17,842 nt of DNA from an uncultured Sutterella sp. (GCA_905201055.1 CAJKMT010000037.1:1-17842); one strand, 5' to 3'; positions 1 to 6,594 are shown, numbered from the stretch's first letter. Numbers and translations are program-made. The notes: generated from the sequence alone by a model not told the origin.

Positions 1-555
1 GGCGCCGCCCGCGGTGGCAAACGCTTTTCTGCGACCGATCGCACGATCAAGGAACTTCATTTCCTCGCATTGCTTCATCACTTCAGCGGCTTCCTGATTA
101 TCCGCCCCCTGACTGTCGGCACAGGAAAGGAAACAATAGGCTTCAAAATCCGCGCCGATGTCTCTCGCATCGCGAATAATGTCCTCTAATTTAGAGAGTG
201 CCCAAACGTCATAGCTGCGCGGCTGAACCGGCACAAGCAATATGTCACAAACCAACAGGGCGGCACGCAGCGCTCCGGTATCACGACCGCCCACATCAAT
301 AATGATGTCTTCCCACTTATTGACTTGAGTTTCAATCTGAGACTTCAGTGTCCGTGCATCCGAATAAGCCGAACAGGCTAAAGGCGGATTCACTCCGTTT
401 TCAGATCGAATGCTCACGGCCGTGAGAGCCGACTGCTGTTCATCCCCGTCCACAAGCCAAACCTCGTGGCCCAGACTTTGACGATAAAGCGCAAGCTGTA
501 CAGCGGTCGTGGTCTTACCCGTTCCGCCCTTAGTATTAGCAACTGCAATGATCAT
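1..555 (-). CDS. ParA/MipZ-like partitioning ATPase (3' end cut by window edge)
   Basis: Translating the minus strand from the ATG at 555 gives 185 residues with no stop before the window start, so the C-terminus is missing. The N-terminus carries a deviant Walker A motif (KGGTGKTT, residues 9-16) directly after the first beta strand. An Asp-rich A' segment (DGD, residues 36-38) and a Walker B-like stretch (IIIDVGGRD) follow. This pattern is typical of short ParA/Soj/MipZ-type P-loop ATPases, which act as nucleotide-switched dimers in plasmid or chromosome segregation or in protein positioning. No HTH precedes the ATPase domain, so it is the short form. No ParB-like partner is visible, although one could lie left of the window. 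The gene starts 37 bases after the glycerate kinase stop on the same strand, and the gap is very AT-rich with only a weak ribosome site. Family assignment is firm; the cargo is unknown. Confidence 0.85.
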   Translation of the reverse strand, partial: MIIAVANTKGGTGKTTTAVQLALYRQSLGHEVWLVDGDEQQSALTAVSIRSENGVNPPLACSAYSDARTLKSQIETQVNKWEDIIIDVGGRDTGALRAALLVCDILLVPVQPRSYDVWALSKLEDIIRDARDIGADFEAYCFLSCADSQGADNQEAAEVMKQCEEMKFLDRAIGRRKAFATAGGA

Positions 556-592
556 AATATTATTTCAATATTAAATAAAATGTAGTCTAATT

Positions 593-1735
593 TTAAATTA
601 AGGGTATTTTAAAGTCTTTTGCCCAACGGCGTCCGACTTCAAAAAGAAGCTCCCTGCTGCGGCGCATACTGTCTGCGTCACTCCCGGCAAAGCTTCTGAG
701 CTCATAGGCGGCATCAAAACCCAATTGCCGCAATTCGTCCGTACCGCATTGAACCTGACCGGCCACCAAAGTCACTGACTTTTTTTGTGCCAGAGCTCGC
801 TTTAAAACACCATAGGGGGCTTTGCCGGACAAGCTTTGAGCGTCGAAGGACCCTTCCCCGGTAATCACGAAGCGGACCTTATTCAAAACTTGATTAAATT
901 CGAGCGTGTCCAAAACAGATTCAATACCCAGCAGAACCTGTGCTTTGAAAAACCACATGAGTGCCGCGCCCATGCCGCCCGCCGCACCAGCTCCTTTTTT
1001 ATTACCGACTTCAACTCCCCAATAGGAACTCAAAACACGAGCGGCAGAAGTCATGGATTCTTCCATCTCGGAAAGCTCCTGAGCGTTCGCTCCTTTTTGG
1101 GGAGCAAAAACATTTGTGGCTCCGTTTATTCCCAATAAAGGGTTATCCACATCGCAAACTGCGGTTATCTTCAGAAAGCCAAACTCGTTTTTAAAGGTCT
1201 CAGCAGATAAATCTGCAATTTTTGCCAAATCAGAGGCTTTTATCGGCTTCGGCATGAGTTTGCCTTCGGCATCAAAAAACTGCACTCCTAAGGCCTGCAT
1301 GCAGCCCAAGCCGAGATCATTAGTGGCACTGCCGCCTAAACCTATGCGAATTTGACGGGCACCGCGCCTCACGGCATCAGCAATCACCTGTCCCAAGCCA
1401 AAGGTAGAAGATTTGACTACGTGTCTTTTACCGGGCTCTGCCAAGTTAAGACCGCAAACCTCAGCCATCTCAATCACGGCCTCGCTTTGTTTCAATAAGT
1501 ATCGAGCTTGTACAGGATTGCCGTATGGACCTAAAGCCTGAGCTGTGCAGAGCGCCCAGCCGCGTTCAAGCAAAGTATCTGACAAACAATCAATAAGACC
1601 GTCGCCGCCATCAGCAATCGGCATGCAAGTGACATCGGCAGACGAAACCGAGCGAATTCCGGCAGCAAGCGCATCACACGCCTCACGGGCTGACAAAGAC
1701 CCTTTAAAAGAATCCAAAGCGATTAAGACAGTCAT
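593..1735 (-). CDS. garK: Glycerate 2-kinase, GarK/GlxK family
   Basis: The product has 380 residues, the usual length of the GarK/GlxK glycerate kinase family, which phosphorylates glycerate to 2-phosphoglycerate with ATP in the cytoplasm. Family signatures are seen in order: DSFKGSLSA near the N-terminus (residues 8-16), ADGGDG, GLGGSATND, a CDVDNPL segment and GEGSFDAQSLSGKAP near the C-terminus. The frame is open for nine more codons upstream. I chose the ATG at 1735 because a good ribosome site (AAGGAG on the minus strand, about 1741-1746) precedes it and because the family begins at the MTVLIALDSFKG stretch. No glucarate, glyoxylate or tartronate pathway genes are adjacent, so the source of glycerate is not shown. 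Function is confident; choosing the garK symbol over glxK is a convention. Confidence 0.9.
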   Translation of the reverse strand: MTVLIALDSFKGSLSAREACDALAAGIRSVSSADVTCMPIADGGDGLIDCLSDTLLERGWALCTAQALGPYGNPVQARYLLKQSEAVIEMAEVCGLNLAEPGKRHVVKSSTFGLGQVIADAVRRGARQIRIGLGGSATNDLGLGCMQALGVQFFDAEGKLMPKPIKASDLAKIADLSAETFKNEFGFLKITAVCDVDNPLLGINGATNVFAPQKGANAQELSEMEESMTSAARVLSSYWGVEVGNKKGAGAAGGMGAALMWFFKAQVLLGIESVLDTLEFNQVLNKVRFVITGEGSFDAQSLSGKAPYGVLKRALAQKKSVTLVAGQVQCGTDELRQLGFDAAYELRSFAGSDADSMRRSRELLFEVGRRWAKDFKIPLI

Positions 1736-1752
1736 CAGAAACTCCTTGCGCC

Positions 1753-1781
1753 ATACTACCAATTGAGGAAAAATAGCTCAA
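1753..1781 (-). promoter_or_regulatory. Candidate sigma-70 promoter for the glycerate kinase gene
   Basis: Read on the minus strand, TTGAGC (1781-1776) and TAGTAT (1758-1753) are separated by 17 bases. The predicted start lies only about ten bases before the ATG, giving a very short leader that would hold just the Shine-Dalgarno sequence. The match is moderate and made by eye only. Confidence 0.3.
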
Positions 1782-1786
1782 GGATA

Positions 1787-1816
1787 CGATATTAAGTTAA
1801 TCGTTATTTAATATCG
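1787..1816. repeat. 9-bp perfect inverted repeat in the divergent intergenic region
   Basis: CGATATTAA (1787-1795) and its exact reverse complement TTAATATCG (1808-1816) are separated by 12 bases. The dyad sits between the minus-strand glycerate kinase gene and the plus-strand MmcQ/YjbR gene, just upstream of the candidate -35 of the kinase promoter. It could be a regulator binding site. AT-rich DNA gives such dyads by chance fairly often, so the operator role is inference. Confidence 0.4.
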
Positions 1817-1851
1817 GTGAAACTGTGAAATGCCTAATATGTACTATTAAA

Positions 1852-1881
1852 TTGAGAGTGTTCATTCAACGGCTTTAAAAT
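1852..1881 (+). promoter_or_regulatory. Candidate sigma-70 promoter for the MmcQ/YjbR gene
   Basis: TTGAGA (1852-1857) and TAAAAT (1876-1881) are separated by 18 bases. Transcription would begin near 1888, shortly before the ribosome site GGAGA and the ATG at 1909. The location fits the gene, and the match is reasonable but not decisive. Confidence 0.4.
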
Positions 1882-1908
1882 ACAAGAATCCGGTTCTGGA
1901 GAAAGCAA

Positions 1909-2286
1909 ATGATCCGAGAAGATTTTTTCAAAATGATGCACGATGAGTTTGGGTGCGAACCGGACTATCCGTTTGCAGGAGACTTTCAATCGGCAGTTTT
2001 TCGTCGAAAAGATAACCTGAAATGGTTCGCAATCGTCCTGACGGTGGAAGCAAAAAAACTCGGAATCGGCGCTTTCGGAGAACTCGATATCGTCAATCTG
2101 AAGTGTACGGACGAGGATCGGGATTTAATGACTGATTGCGAAAATGTGTTCCCTGCGTATCACATGAATAAAAAGAGATGGATCAGTGTCATTTTGGACG
2201 AGCAGGATGATTTTGACGAAAAAATTCGGACATTAGTTCATAACAGTTTTGAGTTAACAGTCGGTAAGAAAAAACAGGATAAATAG
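1909..2286 (+). CDS. MmcQ/YjbR family protein (DUF419)
   Basis: This small cytoplasmic protein of 125 residues resembles the MmcQ/YjbR family, a CyaY-like fold often annotated as DNA-binding. The family hallmark is visible in the second half: a PAYHMNKKRWISVILD segment (about residues 83-98), followed by an acidic stretch and a C-terminal helix with the SFEL(T) ending. The N-terminal part (FGCEPDYPF, then KWFAIV) also matches the usual arrangement. The start is supported by GGAGA about eight bases upstream of the ATG. The C-terminus ends in a lysine-rich tail (KKKQDK). It stands alone between a divergent kinase gene and a long AT-rich gap, so context says nothing about its job. Family call is good; the molecular function of the family is poorly established. 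Confidence 0.82.
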   Translation: MIREDFFKMMHDEFGCEPDYPFAGDFQSAVFRRKDNLKWFAIVLTVEAKKLGIGAFGELDIVNLKCTDEDRDLMTDCENVFPAYHMNKKRWISVILDEQDDFDEKIRTLVHNSFELTVGKKKQDK

Positions 2287-2377
2287 TCAGAAGTTAAAAC
2301 TATATTGATATATTCCATTGACTGACACAAGCAAAAATCTCTTCTTTGCGTAGACAAACAAATATCAATTAAAACAT

Positions 2378-2407
2378 ATTTCTTAAATCAAAAATGATAT
2401 AAGAAAT
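2378..2407. repeat. 8-bp inverted repeat in AT-rich gap
   Basis: ATTTCTTA (2378-2385) and TAAGAAAT (2400-2407) are perfect reverse complements with a 14-base spacer. It lies about 90 bases after the MmcQ/YjbR stop, with no T-tract after it, so it is not a good terminator. Function unknown and chance is possible. Confidence 0.35.
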
Positions 2408-2611
2408 CTCACTGTAAAACTAAATTTGAATCACTCTGAGATTATTCGAAATCCAAACTAAATAGCCATAATGGGATATTTTTAGTAATGCCCAAGAAAG
2501 GCGGAAAATACAAAAACCAATAACAGTTACGTGATATTTAATTTTTTCATCGAAGATCAGATTGAAGCAATGAATAAAAGACCGGCAAAATTCCAACGAG
2601 AAAACAAGAAT

Positions 2612-2653
2612 ATTTTTTGAAATATCGTTTTTATAAATACATATTTCAAAAAT
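2612..2653. repeat. 12-bp perfect inverted repeat (hairpin)
   Basis: TTTTTGAAATAT (2614-2625) is followed after 15 bases by its exact reverse complement ATATTTCAAAAA (2641-2652). One more outer A-T pair (2612/2653) forms if a single T is bulged. This is the longest perfect dyad I found in the gap. It could form a hairpin in RNA or a cruciform, but it contains no G+C-rich stem, so it is a poor intrinsic terminator. Role unknown. Confidence 0.5.
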
Positions 2654-2851
2654 CTTCTAATCCGGCAAAAACAGCAACTGAAACCGTGTAATAGATTTTA
2701 TCAATTTACAGTTATTCAAATTTTATTTTAATTATTTGTAATCACAATCAATATAAACTCAAGCAGGCAAGTTAAAGTTGAGATCAGGATCAAAACACTA
2801 ACCGAGAGTCAGAATTTAGCTGTTTTATATTTTTTATTATTCTTATTATAT

Positions 2852-2877
2852 TGAGTATTATCATCTTTTAATACTCA
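2852..2877. promoter_or_regulatory. Candidate operator: 9-bp inverted repeat with 8-base spacer upstream of hipB
   Basis: TGAGTATTA (2852-2860) and TAATACTCA (2869-2877) are perfect inverted copies spaced by exactly 8 bases, about 80 bases upstream of the -35 box of the hipBA promoter. A near-copy of one half, TGGGTATTA (2986-2994, 8 of 9 matching), sits at the predicted transcription start. E. coli HipB operators are also inverted repeats with an 8-base spacer, although their half-site differs. Binding by this HipB is inference. Confidence 0.4.
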
Positions 2878-2954
2878 TTATTCTAAGTTTTAAAATCAAC
2901 TTAAAGTACTAGAAATACCATTTTCAACCCATTGACTTTAAATTCTTGATCCTC

Positions 2955-2983
2955 TTGACAATAGGCTATTTAATTATCATAAT
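2955..2983 (+). promoter_or_regulatory. Near-consensus sigma-70 promoter of hipBA
   Basis: A perfect -35 hexamer TTGACA (2955-2960) is followed after exactly 17 bases by CATAAT (2978-2983), five of six matching the -10 consensus. Transcription would begin near 2990, about 37 bases before the chosen hipB start. This also argues against start codons upstream of that point. It is the best promoter match I see in the window. Confidence 0.7.
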
Positions 2984-3026
2984 AATGGGTATTAAAACAC
3001 TATTTCACCATTATTTTGAGAATAAA

Positions 3027-3335
3027 ATGCGTCCTTCAGTAGCCGTAGAAGCCTCGTTAAAAGCCCTTGGCGCAAATTTAAAAATTGCTCGCCTTCGCCG
3101 TCGTTTGCCGCAATCGCAGGTAGCAGAACGAGCCGGAATCTCGCTCAACACCCTAGCGAAGGTCGAGGCCGGTGACCCCGGTGTGGCTATCGGCAACGTA
3201 GCTGCAATCATGCAGGCAATCGGTTTAGGTGCCCCTATGGGAGATATTGCCTCCCCTTCGGCCGACACTTCCGGTTTAAGACTGGAATCCGAACGTTTGC
3301 CTAAGCGCGCCCGTGCCCCCAGACGAATGATTTAA
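3027..3335 (+). CDS. hipB: HipB-like XRE-family antitoxin/transcriptional regulator
   Basis: This 102-residue helix-turn-helix protein has an XRE/Cro-type HTH at about residues 14-62: the LKIARLRRRLPQSQVAERAG segment, then ISLNTLAKVEAGDPGVAIGNVAAIMQAIGL. A basic, probably disordered tail (LPKRARAPRRMI) follows. In HipBA systems the HTH antitoxin binds the operator and its partner kinase and represses the operon. The frame is open upstream to 2946, but the strong promoter at 2955-2983 makes only starts after about 2990 sensible. The ATG at 3027 is preceded by a modest GAG ribosome site. The stop is followed directly by the hipA ATG (TAA-ATG), a classic coupled pair. The coding sequence is much more G+C-rich than its 5' flank. 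Confidence 0.85.
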   Translation: MRPSVAVEASLKALGANLKIARLRRRLPQSQVAERAGISLNTLAKVEAGDPGVAIGNVAAIMQAIGLGAPMGDIASPSADTSGLRLESERLPKRARAPRRMI

Positions 3336-4511
3336 ATGTCCGCCACAGTCTTAAACCTTTACTTTAAAAGTTCTCTCAATCCCCTGCCAATCGGTCAATT
3401 GAGCATAGATGACCCGGGCAGGGATCATTCTGCCTGCTATTTTGTTTACGATCCTCAGTGGCTCGAGATCGGCTACTGTATCAGCAACGATCTGCCTTTA
3501 ATTCCTAAAGTATTCAAGACCGATCTAACCCATCCGTATTTCGGCTTCATGTATGACTTGATTCCGGGGATCGGTGCACGTAAAGCGGCAAGATTTAAGG
3601 CTAAAAAGGACTTAACAAACATAGAGTTACTGCTTCAATCTCAAGAAACACTTCGACCCGGTGCCATCGGCCTCGGTCAAAATATTCAAGTGCCTCTTCA
3701 GCATAAGCAAATCGGTGCTGTTGCTCTTGATTTAGAGCGATTAATGATGGGACACTTGAATATTTCAGACATAGATTCTCTCTATAACGCTCTCAGTGCC
3801 CTGCCCGGAGACCGTTTTAAGCTCGCTTATCAATCTGGTAAAAATAAAAATATCATTTCAAAATTTAATATTCCCGATCCCAATCGAAATTTAATCATCT
3901 GGGAAGGGATTACATTGAGTTTGGCAAAACGTCTGGGTCTCAGTACCGTCACTGCAGAACTGACTTCGACCCGCGGGATGGATACATTAGTCAGTCTTCG
4001 TTTTGACAGAACAGCTAAAGGTGAGCCGATCGGCTTTGCCACTGCAAAAGCCATTTTGGCTGCTCACGATGACGAGCACTCTTATTTGGAAGTGGCTGAC
4101 ATTTTGAATCAGGACGGCGCCAAACCTAAATCCGATTTGCTCGAACTTTGGAGACGAATGGTCTTTAATATGTGCGTGGGCAATACTCACGATACGCTCG
4201 ATAATATCGCTTTTATCCGCGAAAGAGATGGCTGGCGTCTCGCTCCCTTATACTCATTGCAGCCCGAACCTCTTTCTGTGAGCCGCCGCCACCACGCAAC
4301 CGCCGTCACTGAGGATTGTGACCGCCCGGACTTGGCAAAAGCGGTTGAGGTTTGCCCCTATTTTGGCTTATCCAAACGAAAAGCCGAACAGGAAGCCCTC
4401 AATATTTCTTCTTTCTGTGCTCACAACTGGGAAAAAGTCGCCCGTGAATTTCAGGCTGATCCCATTGAAATTGACAATATGCGCAAAGCTTTTGAGCAGC
4501 TGGAACTTTGA
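3336..4511 (+). CDS. hipA: HipA-family protein with apparently degenerate kinase active site
   Basis: The product has 391 residues, somewhat shorter than E. coli HipA (440). The N-terminal HipA domain is recognisable (FVYDPQWLEIGYCISNDLPL, then HPYFGFMYDLIPG, about residues 36-77). The C-terminal kinase-like part keeps a G-loop-like GDRFK (158-162), a core lysine in IISKF (K176), the WEG segment and a SLRFDR strand. The catalytic-loop region, normally N(T)DDHxRN with the Asp equivalent to E. coli D309, reads NTHDTLDN (283-290), so that position is His285. The metal-binding Asp of the usual PxYD(L/I) motif (E. coli D332) is Ser307 in APLYSLQP. The spacing between the two sites (22 residues against 23) supports the alignment. 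HipA proteins normally phosphorylate translation factors such as GltX. This one may be inactive, or may work only as a HipB co-regulator. It directly abuts hipB and is followed by a terminator. Confidence 0.85.
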   Translation: MSATVLNLYFKSSLNPLPIGQLSIDDPGRDHSACYFVYDPQWLEIGYCISNDLPLIPKVFKTDLTHPYFGFMYDLIPGIGARKAARFKAKKDLTNIELLLQSQETLRPGAIGLGQNIQVPLQHKQIGAVALDLERLMMGHLNISDIDSLYNALSALPGDRFKLAYQSGKNKNIISKFNIPDPNRNLIIWEGITLSLAKRLGLSTVTAELTSTRGMDTLVSLRFDRTAKGEPIGFATAKAILAAHDDEHSYLEVADILNQDGAKPKSDLLELWRRMVFNMCVGNTHDTLDNIAFIRERDGWRLAPLYSLQPEPLSVSRRHHATAVTEDCDRPDLAKAVEVCPYFGLSKRKAEQEALNISSFCAHNWEKVAREFQADPIEIDNMRKAFEQLEL

Positions 4512-4547
4512 TCAAAAACCAAAACATTTTCGTTATTATTTGGCACT

Positions 4548-4582
4548 AAGCCTCGGAAAAACTTTTTCTTTCCGGGCTTTTT
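4548..4582 (+). terminator. Intrinsic terminator after hipA
   Basis: AAGCCTCGGAAA (4548-4559) pairs with TTTCCGGGCTT (4569-4579), with one bulged T in an 11-pair stem and a 9-base loop. The 3' arm runs into TTTT. It begins 37 bases after the hipA stop and closes the hipBA unit before the response regulator gene. Confidence 0.7.
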
Positions 4583-4667
4583 GGTGAAAAAGATCATTCG
4601 GGCTACCATTTTTATTTAGAGGTTTTATATACTTATCTAATCGACTCTTAATTGGGGAATAAAACAA

Positions 4668-5297
4668 ATGCAGCAAAACAATACGCCGTTGGTTCGCATT
4701 GTCGATGATGACGAAGGTATCCGTAACTCCATGGTCTTTTTGCTTGAAGGCGAAGGCTGGGAAGTCAAGACCTACCGTGACGGCTCTCAATTTTTGGCCA
4801 GCAATGATTTCACTCGTCCCGGCTGCATCATTTTGGACGTGCGTATGCCCAATATGAGCGGTTTGGGTCTGCAGACCCACCTCAATGAAATGGGGGTTGA
4901 CCTGCCGATCATCTTCCTGAGCGGTCATGGTGACATTGATATGGCGGTGCACACCATGAAAAACGGTGCCGTGGAATTTCTTCAAAAGCCCGTGCGCGAA
5001 GAACGGCTCTTTAAAGTTGTCCATGACGTCATCACCGAGTACATGAACCGTCAGGAACAAATGGCCGATGTGATTGAGTTTAAAAACCGACTCAAGAACC
5101 TCACCCAACGCGAACGCGAAGTCGTCAATCTCATCAGCCTGGGTAAATCCAATAAGGAAGTGGCTGAACAATTGGGCATTTCTGAAAAAACCGCCCAGGT
5201 TCACCGCGGCGCAGCATACCGCAAGCTTGAAATTCATAACGCCACGGAAATTGCCCGCTTACTGATGCGAGCAAAAGAAGATCCGCAAATTCAGTAA
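4668..5297 (+). CDS. FixJ/NarL-type two-component response regulator
   Basis: The 209 residues have a receiver domain followed by a LuxR-type HTH, the FixJ/TodR layout. Receiver residues are all present: acidic cluster D13-D15, phospho-acceptor D57 (LDVRMP), switch Ser85 (FLSGHGD) and Lys107 before Pro108. An alpha-helical linker (about 115-140) leads to the HTH (LTQREREVVNLISLGKSNKEVAEQLGISEKTAQVHR, about residues 144-181). An SD-like GGGGA lies upstream of the ATG. It is flanked by terminators on both sides, so it is transcribed alone. No sensor kinase is in view, making it locally an orphan. Its place next to the lipoprotein and aryl polyene operon makes it a possible regulator of them, but nothing in the sequence proves this. 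Confidence 0.9.
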   Translation: MQQNNTPLVRIVDDDEGIRNSMVFLLEGEGWEVKTYRDGSQFLASNDFTRPGCIILDVRMPNMSGLGLQTHLNEMGVDLPIIFLSGHGDIDMAVHTMKNGAVEFLQKPVREERLFKVVHDVITEYMNRQEQMADVIEFKNRLKNLTQREREVVNLISLGKSNKEVAEQLGISEKTAQVHRGAAYRKLEIHNATEIARLLMRAKEDPQIQ

Positions 5298-5314
5298 CTG
5301 TCTGATATCTGACC

Positions 5315-5342
5315 ACGCCCGCGCTCATGCGGGCGTTTCTTT
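5315..5342 (+). terminator. Strong intrinsic terminator after the response regulator
   Basis: CGCCCGC (5316-5322) and GCGGGCG (5329-5335) form a perfect 7-pair G+C-rich stem, extended by an A-T pair (5315/5336), with a 6-base loop. The run TTTCTTT follows directly. It starts 18 bases after the stop codon and separates the regulator from the genes downstream. Confidence 0.88.
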
Positions 5343-5396
5343 AGACGCACCTGCTGTACAATCAAAGCTGTTGTTTCTTTTTTTCAGAGGTTAACC

Positions 5397-5843
5397 ATGA
5401 ATCGTCTGACCGCAGCCTGTGCCGTTGCCCTTTCGGCCTGTGTGATGCTCACCGCCTGTGTGACAACTGCTCCCCTCGTCAATCCCCGTGAACAAACGGT
5501 TTCTTTCCAAACCACTCAGGATAAAATGCGCTCGGCGATTCTCGATGCAGCCAAGACCCGCAAGTGGCGTGTGGTTCACGATGAACCCGGTGCGATGACT
5601 CTGGCCTACCCGGGCACTGCCAAAGCTGTTCATTTTGAGGCAATCGTTAAAGTTGACTACGATGCCGACAGCTATCAGGTGAGCTACGTTTCGAGCCGCG
5701 GACTCGACGAAAGACAAGGCTGCGTCAATCCCAAGCTCTCGGGCAAAAACAAATTTGACGAAAGCATCATCTGCGTGCACCGCAATGTCAACCGCTGGAT
5801 GAATAATCTCAGCATCGACATTATGAATAACCTCTACCGTTAA
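5397..5843 (+). CDS. Small predicted lipoprotein, family not recognised
   Basis: The product has 148 residues. A hydrophobic signal peptide (about residues 5-20) ends in a lipobox, LTAC, with the acylatable Cys at 21, so it should be lipidated and exported. The residue after Cys is Val rather than Asp, which favours the outer membrane. The mature part has a pattern (MRSAILDAAKTRKWRVV, then GAMTLAYP, then an EAIVKVDYDADSYQVSY strand pair, then NRWMNNLSIDI) suggesting a small alpha/beta domain with a C-terminal helix. I do not recognise a named domain. The ribosome site AGAGG precedes the ATG. It lies between the regulator's terminator and the first aryl polyene gene, with only a 37-base gap to that gene and no terminator between, so it may be the first gene of that operon. 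Confidence 0.8.
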   Translation: MNRLTAACAVALSACVMLTACVTTAPLVNPREQTVSFQTTQDKMRSAILDAAKTRKWRVVHDEPGAMTLAYPGTAKAVHFEAIVKVDYDADSYQVSYVSSRGLDERQGCVNPKLSGKNKFDESIICVHRNVNRWMNNLSIDIMNNLYR

Positions 5844-5880
5844 GCACTTTTTTTGCTGAAACCGGCGGTTTTCAGAAGTC

Positions 5881-6594
5881 ATGTCAAAAAGCCTGCAACT
5901 TCTTGACTTTTGTGTTTGGGTGCCGGGGCTGCCGGCCGCATTGAGTTCATCACTGAATGAACACAATGTGTGCACGCCTGACGCCTCTGTACCCAAGCTC
6001 AGCTTTTTACCCCTGATGCAAAGACGACGATTAAGTCCCCTCGGACGCATTGTCATGGCCTCGCTCTATCCCCTTTATGAGAGAAACCGCACTCTGATCA
6101 CAGAGCGCAGTGCCTGCGTCTTTGCTTCCCGCTGGGGGGATATCAGTCTGACGGTAAAGTCCCTTGAAGAATTAACCGCAGAGAAAACACTGTCGCCCAC
6201 CGCTTTTTCAACCTCTGTACACAATGCGATCGGCGGACTCTTTTCCCTTTTTGAGCACTTTCACGGCAATGTCACGTCGCTCTCGGGCGGTGCGGCGGGC
6301 TTTTCCGCTGCTCTTTTTGAAGCCTACGGACTTATTCAAGAGCACGACTCTGTGCTGGTGAGTCTTTATGAAGATCAAACACCCAATGAATTCCTGGCCT
6401 GGCATGATGCACCCGGCTGCCCTTATGCGATTACGCTGTTGTTGTCCTCTGCCGGGGGAACTCCCCTTGTGCCCTTCTCGTCAACAATAAAGCCCGCAAA
6501 ACCCCATAACAGTGTTGAGGACTTTTTACAGTTTCTGAACGCAGAGAAGGAAACTTTCACTGATCAAGACGGTTTTTCGTGGAAGAGGGCATAG
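5881..6594 (+). CDS. apeC: Ketosynthase-like chain-length-factor subunit (ApeC-like, no active-site Cys)
   Basis: The 237-residue protein resembles the beta-ketoacyl synthase N-terminal-like domain (Ketoacyl-synt_2) found at the front of aryl polyene clusters. There it acts as the chain-length-factor partner of the catalytic ketosynthase. Sequence features fit: an N-terminal WVPGLPAALSS stretch, a PLMQRRRLSPLGRIVMASLYPL segment (about 42-63), SRWGDISLTVKSLEEL (about 83-98), SPTAFSTSVHNAIGG and a SLSGGAAGF nucleophile-elbow position (133-141) with no Cys. The lack of Cys means it cannot condense acyl chains itself. It is about half the length of a full KS, as expected for this family. It should pair with the full ketosynthase encoded at 15402. 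The gene is followed after three bases by the acyltransferase gene. The start has only a weak ribosome site (AGAAG). Confidence 0.85.
   Translation: MSKSLQLLDFCVWVPGLPAALSSSLNEHNVCTPDASVPKLSFLPLMQRRRLSPLGRIVMASLYPLYERNRTLITERSACVFASRWGDISLTVKSLEELTAEKTLSPTAFSTSVHNAIGGLFSLFEHFHGNVTSLSGGAAGFSAALFEAYGLIQEHDSVLVSLYEDQTPNEFLAWHDAPGCPYAITLLLSSAGGTPLVPFSSTIKPAKPHNSVEDFLQFLNAEKETFTDQDGFSWKRA

Larger units (their letters stand above)
2287..2954. other. AT-rich intergenic stretch with no convincing gene
   Basis: This stretch of nearly 670 bases is strikingly A+T-rich compared with its neighbours. I see no open frame of useful length on either strand, only very short frames (for example 11 codons from 2488 and 16 codons from about 2571) that look accidental. 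It holds at least three perfect inverted repeats, listed separately. It may be decayed DNA or horizontally acquired sequence bordering the hipBA module. No tRNA, insertion-sequence ends or CRISPR repeats were recognised. Confidence 0.7.

Noticed and set aside
2287..2954. CRISPR array or insertion-sequence remnant in the AT-rich gap
   Set aside because: The inverted repeats differ from one another, there are no regularly spaced direct repeats, and no transposase fragment is seen in any frame.
2946..3026. N-terminal extension of HipB by 27 residues
   Set aside because: The predicted promoter (2955-2983) lies within this extension, so it could not be fully transcribed. The extension would be a hydrophobic stretch foreign to HipB.
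4536..5237. Open frame of 233 codons on the minus strand opposite the response regulator
   Set aside because: The plus-strand frame encodes an unmistakable receiver plus LuxR HTH. The opposite frame has no recognisable motif and runs through the hipA terminator.
5853..5875. Hairpin between the lipoprotein and apeC (CTGAAACCG and CGGTTTTCAG) as a terminator
   Set aside because: No T-tract follows the stem on the plus strand, and on the minus strand it is followed by A residues, so it does not look like an intrinsic terminator in either direction.
5391..6056. Open frame of 221 codons on the minus strand opposite the lipoprotein and apeC
   Set aside because: It spans two plus-strand genes that have clear signatures (lipobox, KS-like domain) and shows no family motif or ribosome site.
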